NCBI GenBank assembly: GCA_050288705.1
Contig: JBNKEI010000151.1
Coordinates: forward strand, 1 to 64,000
Direction: 5' to 3'
Length of the DNA: 64,000 bases
DNA from: JBNKEI01 sp050288705
GTDB lineage: Bacteria > Myxococcota > Myxococcia > Myxococcales > UBA5297
The position numbers and the translations under genes were made by a program. The stretch's first letter is position 1, and each line of letters begins with the position of its first letter. The notes under the pieces were generated by a model. That model worked only from the letters and a program-made list of their open reading frames with translations, had not been told where the DNA came from and did no database searches. Positions 8,510-18,268 of the stretch are shown piece after piece.

Positions 8510-9883
8510 TTATTTACTTTTTCTTTTCTTTTCCCTGGCGACAAAAGGCCGCTTTGATTTGGGTTTCATGAGAATAACAATGGGAACCTGCAAACCAAAT
8601 GCGCTACGCATGCGATTTACAATAAAACGTTTATAGTCGTTAGTAACCGCTTCCGGTCGGTTACAGGTAATAGCAAAAGTAGGAGGCCCCACCGCCACCT
8701 GGGCAATATAAAACATGCGCACCGGGTTCCCTCCCGGCGCTAATGGCGCGGGGTGTTCGTCGATAATTCTTTCTAAAAAATCGTTTAGCACAGGAGTAGG
8801 CAAGCGAGTACGCCGATGTTCATAAACCTCACTTGCTCGCTCGACAATTTGCAAAACATGTTTTCCTGTTTTTGCGGAACCTAAAACAACTGGCGCCCAG
8901 TTTAAAAAGGGCATCTGTATTTTCAATTCGTTGCGAAATTCAGCTTCTCGTGCCGTCCCGACTACGAGATCCCATTTATTAATAAACACTACAATTGCTT
9001 TACCTTTTTCCAGAGCAATTCCAGCAATGCGTGCATCTTGCTCCACAGCTAACTCAGTAGCATCGAGCACCAAGACTACTACCTGTGCCCTATCGATGGC
9101 TGACAATGACCGCATCACACTGAATTGTTCTACTTTTTGCGCTATTGATCGCTTGCGTCTTAAACCAGCAGTGTCAACTAACACCAAAGAACGCCCGGCA
9201 TACTCTAGTCGAGCTTCATGAGAATCAGTGGTCGTGCCCGGCACTTCACTAACCACAAAACGCTCTTCTCCGAGGAGCCGGTTAACCAAGGTGCTCTTTC
9301 CCACATTCGGTCGTCCTACAATAGCCACCCGGCAAATTTCTTCGCGCTCCCTTTCGTATTCTTCTCTAGGTGGAAAGCCCTCTACCATTCGATCCATTAA
9401 ATCGGATATTCCCCTGCCGTGTTCTGCACTTACCGGAAATACTTCGTTCAATCCCAAACTATAAAAATCGGTTAAAAATCCCTCTTCTTCTCTCCGGACG
9501 CTGTCCAACTTGTTCACCGCCACAAAAACTGCTTTGCCACTTTTGCGTAGTAGCCCAGCAATTTCCTGATCACCGCTGGTTAACCCGGACATTCCGTCAA
9601 CAACTAGGAGAATGGCTTCTGCCTCTTGTACTGCGAGCAAGGCTTGATCGCGAACCCTTCCCAACAACTCGTTGTCGGGTTCGGGAAGAAACCCCCCGGT
9701 ATCGACCAGGATAAAAGGACGGCCTTCCCAATCAACATCAGCATAGTTGCGATCGCGGGTGACTCCCGGAACATCTTCAACAATAGCTAACCGCTTCCCG
9801 GCTATACGATTAAATAAAGTACTTTTACCTACATTCGGACGGCCTACAATTGCCAAAATAGGCCGCGCTACGCTTGCATTCAT
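8510..9883 (-). CDS. der: Ribosome-assembly GTPase Der (EngA)
   Basis: Essential double GTPase in 50S subunit maturation. Two G domains are visible: the first with GRPNVGKSTLFNR, DTGG and NKLD; the second with GRPNVGKSTLVNR, DTAGLRRKRSI and NKWD. The C-terminal KH-like domain follows and ends in a basic tail (KPKSKRPFVAREKKRKSK). About 457 residues from ATG 9883, normal for the family. The frame is open a little further upstream (to 9904), but the MNASVARPILAIVG start fits better. Last gene of an rnc-cyclophilin-era-der cluster; era ends 24 bases upstream. Confidence 0.95.
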   Translation of the reverse strand: MNASVARPILAIVGRPNVGKSTLFNRIAGKRLAIVEDVPGVTRDRNYADVDWEGRPFILVDTGGFLPEPDNELLGRVRDQALLAVQEAEAILLVVDGMSGLTSGDQEIAGLLRKSGKAVFVAVNKLDSVRREEEGFLTDFYSLGLNEVFPVSAEHGRGISDLMDRMVEGFPPREEYEREREEICRVAIVGRPNVGKSTLVNRLLGEERFVVSEVPGTTTDSHEARLEYAGRSLVLVDTAGLRRKRSIAQKVEQFSVMRSLSAIDRAQVVVLVLDATELAVEQDARIAGIALEKGKAIVVFINKWDLVVGTAREAEFRNELKIQMPFLNWAPVVLGSAKTGKHVLQIVERASEVYEHRRTRLPTPVLNDFLERIIDEHPAPLAPGGNPVRMFYIAQVAVGPPTFAITCNRPEAVTNDYKRFIVNRMRSAFGLQVPIVILMKPKSKRPFVAREKKRKSK

Positions 9884-9907
9884 ACGTCTTCGCCTTAAAA
9901 CCAATGT

Positions 9908-10852
9908 TTATGAACGAAAGTAACCCAAATTACGCAATGTTTCTTGCCTCTCGCTCCAGCGCTTTTCGACCTTCACTAACAGCGATAGATAAACATGGGT
10001 TCCTAAAAACTTTTCAATCTGGGCACGGGCGGCACTTCCGATTTTTTTTAACATCTGCCCGCCCTTACCGATAACTATTCCCTTCTGAGATTCCCGCTCC
10101 ACCAGGATAGTCGCGTCAATACGGACCAACCCGCCAAGCTGGCCCGGGGTCACCGGTCGGTTAGGTTCACGTTCCGCTTCGTCAAAATGATCCACTACTA
10201 CCGCAGTGAAATAAGGAACTTCTTCTCGGCAGTGATTGAGCACTTGTTCGCGGATCAGCTCGGAAACCAGCGAACGTTCCGCCTGATCAGTAAGCATATC
10301 CTCTGGAAAAAGCGCTGGCCCTTCTGGCAGGTGAGCAACCAACGCCCGCTCGAGTTCGGCAACGCCATCTCCTTGATAAGCACTGATCGGGAATACTTCT
10401 TCAAAAGCATAGGCATGACGATAGGTATCGATTATGGGCAAGAGTAAATGTTTCTCTGCTAAGGTATCGATTTTATTAATCGCCAAAAAGGCCGGTTTAT
10501 TGCTCTGACGAAGATTCTCTAAAATCAATTGATTACCTTCACCAATATCAACTTGCTTATCTGGGCGCAAAACTGCCTCAATCACAAACAAAACTACATC
10601 CACCTCGGATATGGTTCCCAAGGCGGTGTCTACCATCTGCCTATGCAATTCACCCTTTGCTTTGTGCACCCCTGGGGTGTCCAGAAAAGCCAACTGGTAT
10701 TCCGGACGAGTAGTAATTCCCAGAATTCGGTTGCGGGTAGTTTGCGGTTTTCGAGAAACAATGGCTAGCTTCTCTCCCACCAACCGATTAAGCAAGGTGC
10801 TTTTGCCTACATTAGGCCGACCAACAATGGACACAAAACCGGAAACGTGCAT
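9908..10852 (-). CDS. era: GTPase Era
   Basis: Binds 16S rRNA and helps 30S maturation. 314 residues with GRPNVGKSTLLNR (P loop), TTRNRILGI (switch I), DTPGVHK (switch II) and NKID (guanine specificity). The C-terminal KH domain contains GIVIGKGGQMLKKIG and ends with EKRWSERQETLRNLGY. It lies two bases downstream of the cyclophilin gene and upstream of der. The rnc-era pairing is widely conserved; here a cyclophilin gene sits between them. Confidence 0.97.
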   Translation of the reverse strand: MHVSGFVSIVGRPNVGKSTLLNRLVGEKLAIVSRKPQTTRNRILGITTRPEYQLAFLDTPGVHKAKGELHRQMVDTALGTISEVDVVLFVIEAVLRPDKQVDIGEGNQLILENLRQSNKPAFLAINKIDTLAEKHLLLPIIDTYRHAYAFEEVFPISAYQGDGVAELERALVAHLPEGPALFPEDMLTDQAERSLVSELIREQVLNHCREEVPYFTAVVVDHFDEAEREPNRPVTPGQLGGLVRIDATILVERESQKGIVIGKGGQMLKKIGSAARAQIEKFLGTHVYLSLLVKVEKRWSERQETLRNLGYFRS

Positions 10853-10854
10853 AA

Positions 10855-11382
10855 CTAGGGGCTCTCAAATGATATGACGACCCGGTCTAGGGTTACATTG
10901 GCGTTTCCACTCCGAGCAATGTTCGGTACCAGATCGAACCCCTTTACCACTTCGCCAAAAATTGTGTGCTTGTTGTTTAGCCAAGCAGTGGGCACCTCGG
11001 TAATAAAAAATTGACTCCCATTGGTGTTAGGTCCTGCGTTGGCCATGGCCAGCAAGCCAGGACGATCAAAAGTTAACCCACTGCCAAATTCGTCTCCAAA
11101 TTGATAGCCTGGACCACCAGTTCCTCTACCAAGCGGGTCTCCCCCCTGAATCATGAAGTCAGGAATCACTCGATGAAATACGGTACCATTATACAAAGGC
11201 ACCTGAGTTTTTTGCTGAGTTCGAGGATCGATCCATTCTTTTTCGCCAGTTGCCAACCCCACAAAGTTTTCTACCGTTTTTGGCGACTCTTTAACTAGCA
11301 GCCTGATTACAATTTCACCTTTTGAGGTGCAAAACGTAGCCCAAAGATTTTTTCCAGCGCGCACTTCTTCCATCCAAGACAT
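10855..11382 (-). CDS. Cyclophilin-type peptidyl-prolyl isomerase
   Basis: A 175-residue cyclophilin that speeds cis-trans isomerisation of prolyl bonds. The active-site blocks FHRVIPDFMIQGGD, GPNTNGSQFFIT and HTIFGEVVKGFD are complete. No signal peptide is seen, so it is cytoplasmic and resembles PpiB. An additional loop (EKEWIDPRTQQKTQVPLY) before the FHRVI strand is typical of deltaproteobacterial and eukaryote-like cyclophilins. It is co-oriented with rnc (40 bases upstream) and era (two bases downstream), so it may help ribosome or RNase protein folding; that link is only from position. Confidence 0.93.
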   Translation of the reverse strand: MSWMEEVRAGKNLWATFCTSKGEIVIRLLVKESPKTVENFVGLATGEKEWIDPRTQQKTQVPLYNGTVFHRVIPDFMIQGGDPLGRGTGGPGYQFGDEFGSGLTFDRPGLLAMANAGPNTNGSQFFITEVPTAWLNNKHTIFGEVVKGFDLVPNIARSGNANVTLDRVVISFESP

Positions 11383-11421
11383 AGTTTCTCCTTATCCCAG
11401 CCGGCAAATCCGGCCTTCGTT

Positions 11422-12222
11422 TTACTCGGGGCTGTGGCCCCGAACCCTATCAGCAGGAGGGTTTTGCGATTGATCAATCGTGTAATTTTTCAAAGCTTCT
11501 TGCGCTGCGGCCTGTTCGGCCTCCTTTTTACTACGTCCTTCTCCCCGCCCCAGTTTTTGATTGTCAACCTGAATCTCTACCGAAAAAGTTTTGGCGTGAT
11601 CAGGGCCTTGCTCAGCAACTACTCTATATACTGGACAAGTTTTTAACTTCTCTTGCACTTTTTCCTGTAGGAGCGTTTTGTAATCATGCGAATCGATAGC
11701 AGCGTTTTGCAATGCCGATGCGAATAACCGTTCCACTAATTCCAATACCGAGTTTAATCCTGTCGATAAATAGATTGCCCCAATAACTGCTTCAAAAGCA
11801 TCGGAAAGTACAGAGTTTTTTTCTCTTCCCCCAGTGCGGTTTTCGCCACGGCCCAAAAGTAATAGTTCGCCCAACCCAATATTGCGCGCAATAGCGGCTA
11901 ATCCTTCTTCACTCACCATGGCCGCTCTTAATCGAGAAAGGTCACCCTCCTGCGCTTGGGCAAAGCGACTCATAAGGCGATCACTGACTGCAAGATCGAT
12001 TACCGCATCACCTAAAAATTCAAGCCGCTCATTATCTTGGCATCCACTAGCTTTATGCTCATTTGCGTAGCTTTTATGGGTCAAGGCCGCCAAAGCAACT
12101 TCTTCACTGGCAAAGCGTATTCCTAGCCGGCGCTCTAATTCAGCCACCCGATTTTTGTTATCTTCACTCAACGGATGGGACCATCGAAAACTTTGTTTCT
12201 GCTTTGCAAACGTACGATTCAT
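11422..12222 (-). CDS. rnc: Ribonuclease III
   Basis: Double-strand-specific endoribonuclease for rRNA and mRNA processing. The RNase III signature NERLEFLGDAVIDLAVS is present, with the second metal-binding Glu in DAFEAVIGAIYLS. A C-terminal dsRNA-binding domain follows (DYKTLLQEKVQEKL to GRSKKEAEQAAAQEAL). 266 residues, including an N-terminal extension of about 20 residues; translation might instead begin at a codon closer to the conserved ELERRLG start. First gene of the rnc-cyclophilin-era-der cluster. Confidence 0.96.
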   Translation of the reverse strand: MNRTFAKQKQSFRWSHPLSEDNKNRVAELERRLGIRFASEEVALAALTHKSYANEHKASGCQDNERLEFLGDAVIDLAVSDRLMSRFAQAQEGDLSRLRAAMVSEEGLAAIARNIGLGELLLLGRGENRTGGREKNSVLSDAFEAVIGAIYLSTGLNSVLELVERLFASALQNAAIDSHDYKTLLQEKVQEKLKTCPVYRVVAEQGPDHAKTFSVEIQVDNQKLGRGEGRSKKEAEQAAAQEALKNYTIDQSQNPPADRVRGHSPE

Positions 12223-12266
12223 AACGGCAAGTCTAACCTAAGGGAAAAGCAGCTCCTAGGTAATTA

Positions 12267-14270
12267 CTACTCCATCGAAGAAGGACTTGGCTCCTCGGAT
12301 ACCAATTCGTTCAGAGGACCCAAAAAAGAAAAAAGCTCATCTAAGTTAACTGGTTTGCGGAAAACCGCATGCACTAACGCTTCTCCCTTTTGCTTTTCGT
12401 CCAAATCCCATCCAGTTACCAGCGCTATGCGCGCATTTCTGTTCTCTCTGAAAAGCAAGTTAGCTAAGTCTAAACCGGAAATATCGGGCATCAAAAGATC
12501 AATCAAAGCAACATCGAATATCTCGCTTTTCCATTTTTCCAAAGCTTCTTTTCCGCTTTCCGCGGTCTGAGCTTGGTGCCCTTCTGCGAAAAGAACCTCC
12601 GCCAGCATCATGGCATTATCGGGATCATCGTCCACCACTAAGATTTTTCGACCTTCTTTTTTTACTCTTTGAATAGCAGTAGGACTTTCTATCGGCACCT
12701 GCTGGGCGGGCTGGAAATACAATACAAACTCTGCTTCTCCCGTTTCCAAAGAACGAGTAGCTAACTTTCCTCCCCATCGTTCGAGAAGCTCTCTAGCAGT
12801 CATGGCAGCCAAAGCAAGCGGAGCCATACCCTCTTGAGCAACTGGCGCCAACCATTCTTCGGGTCGTGACGGGCCTCCCACGTCAGCCTGAAACTCCATC
12901 ATGCAAATGACATGCTTTTCATCCTGGTTAGTGATTATTTCTAGCTTGCCCCCAGCAGCGAGCTGATCACGTACGTATAGAAGAAGAGAAACCAGGAGTT
13001 CTCTGAGCTCGATGGCATTCGCGTAAACCCTGCCAACCCCCATCCCTTGATATTTCAGGCGTACTGTCCCCTCTCCTACACGAACAGCTTCCGGCCGTAC
13101 CAAAGCCAATGCTTCGCGAGCAATTTCTTCTAGTTCAACCACCTCAATTGGACCAGCGCTTCGCTGCGATGCAAACTGCTGCAACCAGGCTACGATTTTT
13201 GCCGTTCCTTCCACTTCTTTCTCAAATGCTTCCATCTGCTCAGGTCCTGGATTTTCTCTCAGCAGCCGCAGGCGCAAGTGCATCGCATTAAGAATATTAT
13301 TGAGAGCATGAGTGATTCCTGAAGCTAATTCTCCCATTGCCTGGGCCCGTGAACGATGCAGCAGGCGGCTTTGCAGCACGGCTAGTTCGCTATTGGCCTT
13401 TCTCAATTCCAAAGTGTTTTGAATTTCCACCGTGCGGTCGCGAACTGTTCCTATCACACCCCTTAGATTTTCACGACTTCTTTTAGATGCCTCACCTTCC
13501 CAAATGACTATCGATCCAAACTCCAAAATGCGTTCTTTTCCATCAGGAAAGACACGCACTAGCAAGGGCTCACAAGAAGATGCGGTTCTCCAAGACTTAA
13601 AGACGGGAAGATCGGCGGAACTAATGGCCGCATTTTCCAAAGTCTGCGCCTGCAAGTCTTGAAGAATAGAAGCCATGGAAGAATCGCGAAACGAACGTCC
13701 TAGTGCTGTTCGCATTGTCTCGCCCAGCATTTCCAAAGCTGGTCGGGTCGCTAACGAAAAGGTGCCATCTGCTTCCGCGAGCATTATTCCCTCGTCTAAA
13801 TGGTCGAGGAGCGTATGAACCAAAGCCGACTCACGAAACTCCACCTGTTCCCCTCGGCTATGACGAACATAATCAGTTACCGCGGCAGCAATTCCTTCCA
13901 CTATACAATCTGAAAAAAGCTCCATTATTTCATCGGGCATATGACCAACTCGCTTTTCCCACTCGCCCAAGACTACTCGTTGGAGGACTCCAAATTCGCG
14001 GACCAAATCTCCGACGTCGCGTCGATTTTCAAAGGCAACGCCCCCGTAGTGACGCACCTCCTCGCTCCATAGCCAAGGAGCTTCTTCTCCTCGCTCCAAC
14101 AGCAGGGAAGCCAAAACTCCTGTATATGCCGGAATAGAATCCTTTCTCTGCTGGCGAGAAATGCCCACTTCTAGTTCGTATTTTAGGTCTTTTATGGCCC
14201 GCCGGATAATTCGTTCTTCGTGCTCTGCTAGAAAGCTTCCCAATAACGCCGAGGTCTCTATTCCAGTCAC
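12267..14270 (-). CDS. Sensor kinase-like protein with C-terminal receiver domain
   Basis: About 667 residues. Order: an N-terminal helical domain (ALLGSFLAEHEERIIRRAI, RsbRD-like), a PAS-like segment (LDHLDEGIMLAEADGTFSL), a coiled region, a dimerisation domain with GELASGITHALNN (His near 321), a poorly conserved ATP-binding region, and a receiver domain (ILVVDDDPDNA, ALIDLLMPD) with conserved acidic pocket and Lys (FRKP). The usual N-box and GxG loops are hardly recognisable, so autokinase activity is doubtful. I chose GTG 14270 because GGGGGAGGAG lies just upstream; the frame is open to 14513, but that would overlap the divergent DUF2270 gene. It may be a scaffold or act in phosphotransfer. 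Confidence 0.75.
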   Translation of the reverse strand: MTGIETSALLGSFLAEHEERIIRRAIKDLKYELEVGISRQQRKDSIPAYTGVLASLLLERGEEAPWLWSEEVRHYGGVAFENRRDVGDLVREFGVLQRVVLGEWEKRVGHMPDEIMELFSDCIVEGIAAAVTDYVRHSRGEQVEFRESALVHTLLDHLDEGIMLAEADGTFSLATRPALEMLGETMRTALGRSFRDSSMASILQDLQAQTLENAAISSADLPVFKSWRTASSCEPLLVRVFPDGKERILEFGSIVIWEGEASKRSRENLRGVIGTVRDRTVEIQNTLELRKANSELAVLQSRLLHRSRAQAMGELASGITHALNNILNAMHLRLRLLRENPGPEQMEAFEKEVEGTAKIVAWLQQFASQRSAGPIEVVELEEIAREALALVRPEAVRVGEGTVRLKYQGMGVGRVYANAIELRELLVSLLLYVRDQLAAGGKLEIITNQDEKHVICMMEFQADVGGPSRPEEWLAPVAQEGMAPLALAAMTARELLERWGGKLATRSLETGEAEFVLYFQPAQQVPIESPTAIQRVKKEGRKILVVDDDPDNAMMLAEVLFAEGHQAQTAESGKEALEKWKSEIFDVALIDLLMPDISGLDLANLLFRENRNARIALVTGWDLDEKQKGEALVHAVFRKPVNLDELFSFLGPLNELVSEEPSPSSME

Positions 14271-14385
14271 GTCTCCTCCCCCTATCTGCTTGCAACGTAA
14301 CGACTTCCCCCAGTTATTTGAATCCACATAATGTTGGACATGGTCTGGCAAGACCGCAGCCATTTTATAAAGAACACCTACTTGT

Positions 14386-15096
14386 ATGAAGGAAACAGCA
14401 ACCGATCGCCAACCGTTAGCACCTGTTCTCATCCAGCTATATCGAGGTGAAGTAGCGCGCAGTGACTCTTGGCGTGCGCGTTTGGACAGCACTACTAATT
14501 GGGCCTTAACCACTACCGCGGCGATTATTTCTTTCGGATTGGGTGGTACCGATACTTCTCACGCTGTCTTCCTAGCAGGAATGTTTTTAGTAACTAGTTT
14601 TCTTTTTATCGAAACCGGTCGCTATCGCAAATGGGACGTTTATTTGCGCAGAGTAAGACTGTTAGAAACCGGATTATTTTCCCCATTTTTACGCGGAGAA
14701 CCGGTTGATCACCAAAAACTGCGTGAACTGGCAACAATGCTCGACACCCCGAGGCTAGTGGTTTCAATTACAGTGGCGCTCGCTCAAAGAATTCGTCGCG
14801 CCTATGGACCCATGTTAGTAGTAATTTTGGCAGCATGGATGATGAGACTTAGTGTTCGCCCGGAACTCATTGGGACTTTCGAAGACTTTGTAAATCGCGC
14901 TCATTTAGGATTCATTCCTGGCAGTATGGTAATTACTATAGTTATTCTATTTTATTTATTCCTTGGGCTCATTACCGCTTTGAGCGTGTGGTTTCATCCT
15001 CCAGCCACAGAATTACGGCCTACGCGGCGAAGAAAACGTACACTGAAAGATGTATTCGCCTCTTCTTGGGATGACACTCAAAGTTTGAATCCCTAG
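14386..15096 (+). CDS. DUF2270-family membrane protein
   Basis: 236 residues. The start LIQLYRGEVARSDSWRARLD is the signature of the DUF2270 family. Membrane helices lie at about 39-55 and 60-77 and a longer pair near 143-160 and 180-205; between them is a cytoplasmic segment with FLRGEPVDHQKLRELA. The basic C-terminal tail (TRRRKRTL) probably stays inside. Function of the family is unknown. Divergent from the sensor kinase gene, with 115 bases between starts that likely hold both promoters. Confidence 0.8.
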   Translation: MKETATDRQPLAPVLIQLYRGEVARSDSWRARLDSTTNWALTTTAAIISFGLGGTDTSHAVFLAGMFLVTSFLFIETGRYRKWDVYLRRVRLLETGLFSPFLRGEPVDHQKLRELATMLDTPRLVVSITVALAQRIRRAYGPMLVVILAAWMMRLSVRPELIGTFEDFVNRAHLGFIPGSMVITIVILFYLFLGLITALSVWFHPPATELRPTRRRKRTLKDVFASSWDDTQSLNP

Positions 15097-15164
15097 CCAT
15101 GTTGAATGCAAATCATTTGTGGTTGCTGTATACTTCATTTCTATAATTAACTTTGAAATTATTA

Positions 15165-15845
15165 CTAAAGCATAGCGAATTTTCCGTGATCTACCATGCT
15201 GAAATACTTCCCTTCCCCTACAATAATATGGTCAAGAGTTTTAACGCCTAGCACTAAACCAGCTTGCTTAAGTCTGGCAGTCAAACGTAAATCTTCGGTC
15301 GACGGCACAGGATCTCCGCTGGGATGATTATGTACAAATATTACTGCCGGCGCTCCTTCTCGCAATGCCGGAGCAAAAACTTCGCGAGGCAACACCGAAC
15401 AAGAAGTCAAGCCTCCCTCCACAATGCGCACATCTCGAATAACTTTATGTTTTCCATCAAGGCACATCACGTGAAACACTTCGTGAGTCAAGTGCGATAG
15501 CTTCGGCCCATAAAAAGCATACACATCTGCCGATGCGCGAACCAAATGTCGTTCCTGTCTAGGAATTTGCGCCCGTCTTCCTAGTTCTAAAGCTGCTGCT
15601 AATGCACAGGCCCGGGCTTTGCCGATTCCATGCTGATCTGCCAAATCTTTGATTTTTGCCCGCCCTAGAGCAGCAAGATCCCCGAATTCGCCGAGCAGCG
15701 AGTTAGCAACATCCAACGCCGAGGCTCCTTTCGTGCCGCTTCCTATGAGCATGGCTAACAACTCTACATCGGTCAATACTGTACCACCATGGGTAAGCAA
15801 CCTTTCTCGTGGGCGGTCATGCTTTGGAATATCCGAAATCGCCAT
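15165..15845 (-). CDS. radC: RadC-family JAMM protein
   Basis: 226 residues. An N-terminal helix-hairpin-helix region (LLAMLIGSGTKGASALDVA, then HGIGKARACALAAALELGRR) is followed by a JAB/MPN domain with the metal motif HNHPSGDPVPSTED and upstream Glu in REVFAPAL. RadC was once thought to act in recombinational repair; the real activity is uncertain, and its metal site suggests a hydrolase. ATG 15845 has AGAGG five bases upstream. Monocistronic here. Confidence 0.95.
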   Translation of the reverse strand: MAISDIPKHDRPRERLLTHGGTVLTDVELLAMLIGSGTKGASALDVANSLLGEFGDLAALGRAKIKDLADQHGIGKARACALAAALELGRRAQIPRQERHLVRASADVYAFYGPKLSHLTHEVFHVMCLDGKHKVIRDVRIVEGGLTSCSVLPREVFAPALREGAPAVIFVHNHPSGDPVPSTEDLRLTARLKQAGLVLGVKTLDHIIVGEGKYFSMVDHGKFAML

Positions 15846-16381
15846 TTATTCCTCTTCTTTAGATGCTGATTCTGACCAACAGAAAGACAGAAAAGCAACA
15901 TTCATGCCATTGCTTTTTCAGAGGAACGGTTGCTGCTTACCTCAAAAAACTGGCCCGTTCGGAAACAGAATTGTTTCGTCTTGATACACAAGAAATGTAG
16001 TCGTTATTCGACATCTGACCTTACAACAAACCAAAACCCGCCAATTCGGTTAACAATCTTCTCTCCCTAAGCCAACCGTTACTCAAGCCTCGAGAGGAGG
16101 AGTGAATTCTTCTGAGAAAGTGGCTGGTGAATTTCTTTAGGAATCAGCATTAGTTCCAGCCATAGACTGGGATCTTCAGCATTCCACCCAAATCAAACTC
16201 GAGATTGCCCGTACTTGATACCTCATCAAGCAAGTTTTCGCAGGAATCATGACTCGACCCTACAGAAGACGCAACCGAAATCCAATACTGCGAATTGAAA
16301 TGGTAGAGTCGCACATCTACCGAGACAATTTAGAATAAGCTTGTACCTTAATCAGTTGCACTCAATATTTAGGCCATAAAA
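15846..16381. other. Gene-poor gap with a possible decayed reading frame
   Basis: No convincing gene over 536 bases between radC and treZ. On the minus strand, a stretch ending at the TAA at 16150-16152 reads for nearly 60 codons (SVDVRLYHFNSQYW to DLGGMLKIPVYGWN) and looks protein-like, but has no proper start or ribosome site. On the plus strand around 15925-16010 another short frame (GTVAAYLKKLARSETELF) ends in a stop. These may be remnants of lost genes. No RNA gene or repeat was recognised. Confidence 0.4.
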
Positions 16382-18253
16382 TCATTCGCGTTTAAGAAAT
16401 ATGGCAGAATGCCAGGGGCCCAAAGCAATCTTTTCCGAGACTATTTTTTGGGAAAAAGCCCAGGTATTAGCATTTCCATATCGAGGAGACCAAGAGTCTA
16501 GAACCACTCTCCAATTTCCGGAAGGAAGCTGCAAGTACCCTAATTGGCCAGAAAAATGTAAAACAAGCAATACTAATGCATCTAAACGTAAGCTTTTTCT
16601 TGTTACTACTAATATCCCGGTTTTTTGAGAAGAAGATGGAGACGACAAAAACGACGAGTCATCAGGAATAACCTCCACATTTTCTACTTCATCATCTAGA
16701 AGCCGGTTTAGCAGCTTTCTCCAACGCAAGAGCCGATGATAAAATTGCCACATCCCGCGAAATTCTTTCTGCTCGCATTTGCTAAAATCAATACAAGAAC
16801 GCTGGAAAGTTTTTAGGTCCTGAGGATCAGGTACTTTTTGAGCCCATGAAAACTGTTGAAATTCTTTGCGTCGACCTTCGCAAACCATTCGACCTAATTC
16901 GGCATCAGGAAAACTAGTGAAGTATTGAAATGGAGCAACCTCGGAGTATTCTTCCCCCATAAACAAAAGAGGAAGAAAGGGAGACATCAATACCGCGGTT
17001 GCCGCCAAACGCAACGCTTCTGGAGCAAGTGAAGCTGCCAGCCGGTCGCCCATTGCTCGATTTCCAATTTGGTCATGATTCTGTGCAGCTACCACGAATT
17101 TTTTACCTGGAACCCTTCCAATGGGAGCCCCGCGTGCTCGTCCGCGAAAAGGTGAGTACTGACCGGTATACACGTAAGACTGGCGAAAAGCCTGCGCTAA
17201 ATCACTTAGTTCTCCGAAATCTGCATAGTATCCATTACGCTCTCCAGTGAGAAGCGTATGCAACGAGTGATGAAAATCGTCACTCCATTGAGCTGCTAAA
17301 CCCCAACCTCCTTCTTTTGCTTCGTATATCACCCGCGGGTCGTTCAAATCACTTTCCGCTATAACCTGAATCTTACGCCCGGCCTTTGATGCCCATTCCT
17401 GCACCCGTTCATTTATCTCGCCTACAATATGCTTAGGCGAATCATCATAAATACTATGGATGGCATCAAGCCTTAGACCATCGATGTGAAAATCGCGCAC
17501 CCACGTCAAGGCATTTTGAATTACGAATTCTCGCACTGGTTTAGAATTAGGCCCGTCATAATTAAAAGCATCACCCCAGGGCGTTTTATAACGAGATGTA
17601 AAATAAGGGCCGAATTCGTTTAGGTAATTCCCTGATGGGCCAAGATGGTTATAGACAACATCCAAAAAGACCGCTAGACCTTCGGAATGAGCTGCATTGA
17701 CTAGCCGTTGTAAAGCACGCGGCCCACCGTAAGCCGAATGCACACAATATAAAAGAACGCCATCGTAGCCCCACCCTCGATTTCCATCGAACGCGGCTAG
17801 TGGCATCAGTTCAACTACATTAACACCAAGTTTCCGAAGTTTTTTCAGACGTCCAATTATGGCCTCAAGGGTTCCTTCTGAAGAAAACGCGCCGGTATGA
17901 ATTTCATAAAAAACTGCCTGGGAGAGATCCATTCCCTTCCAGTGATCATCAGACCACTCAAAAGCAGAATCGAAGACCGTGGAAAAACTGTGCACTGATC
18001 CTTCTTGAAAACGCGCCGCCGGATCGGGACGGTAACGGCCATCAGAAAATTGATAAGCGTAACGAGTACCTGGACCTACACCGTCTACTTTGTGCTCGAA
18101 AAAACCGTCTTCTCTTTTTTGTAAAGCAACCGCTTCTTCATTTTCTAGAAGAACGTAGAGTTTTTCCGCCTTAGGCGCCCATACCCTAAACACAACACCC
18201 CCTGGGTACAAGAACGCGCCCTGAGCGAATTTGCTCACACCAGTTTCAACCAA
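16382..18253 (-). CDS. treZ: Malto-oligosyltrehalose trehalohydrolase TreZ
   Basis: GH13 enzyme that releases trehalose from maltooligosyl-trehalose in the cytoplasm. The N-terminal CBM48-like domain (GGVVFRVWAPKAEKLYVLLENE) precedes the catalytic barrel. Conserved regions are FLDVVYNHLGPSGNY, DGLRLDAIHSI (nucleophile Asp), VIAESDLNDPR (acid Glu) and VAAQNHDQIGNR. 623 residues from a TTG at 18253 is within family range. TreY, its normal partner, is not in the window, but a TreT-like glycosyltransferase lies about 9 kb away. The hemerythrin gene is 15 bases upstream on the same strand. Confidence 0.92.
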   Translation of the reverse strand: MVETGVSKFAQGAFLYPGGVVFRVWAPKAEKLYVLLENEEAVALQKREDGFFEHKVDGVGPGTRYAYQFSDGRYRPDPAARFQEGSVHSFSTVFDSAFEWSDDHWKGMDLSQAVFYEIHTGAFSSEGTLEAIIGRLKKLRKLGVNVVELMPLAAFDGNRGWGYDGVLLYCVHSAYGGPRALQRLVNAAHSEGLAVFLDVVYNHLGPSGNYLNEFGPYFTSRYKTPWGDAFNYDGPNSKPVREFVIQNALTWVRDFHIDGLRLDAIHSIYDDSPKHIVGEINERVQEWASKAGRKIQVIAESDLNDPRVIYEAKEGGWGLAAQWSDDFHHSLHTLLTGERNGYYADFGELSDLAQAFRQSYVYTGQYSPFRGRARGAPIGRVPGKKFVVAAQNHDQIGNRAMGDRLAASLAPEALRLAATAVLMSPFLPLLFMGEEYSEVAPFQYFTSFPDAELGRMVCEGRRKEFQQFSWAQKVPDPQDLKTFQRSCIDFSKCEQKEFRGMWQFYHRLLRWRKLLNRLLDDEVENVEVIPDDSSFLSSPSSSQKTGILVVTRKSLRLDALVLLVLHFSGQLGYLQLPSGNWRVVLDSWSPRYGNANTWAFSQKIVSEKIALGPWHSAIFLKRE

Positions 18254-18268
18254 TGATTTCCGATCCTT

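Noticed and set aside
8287..8544. 85-residue minus-strand frame between der and the secreted protein
   Set aside because: Overlaps both neighbours and lacks any motif. The segment near 8400-8470 resembles common non-coding spacer sequence.
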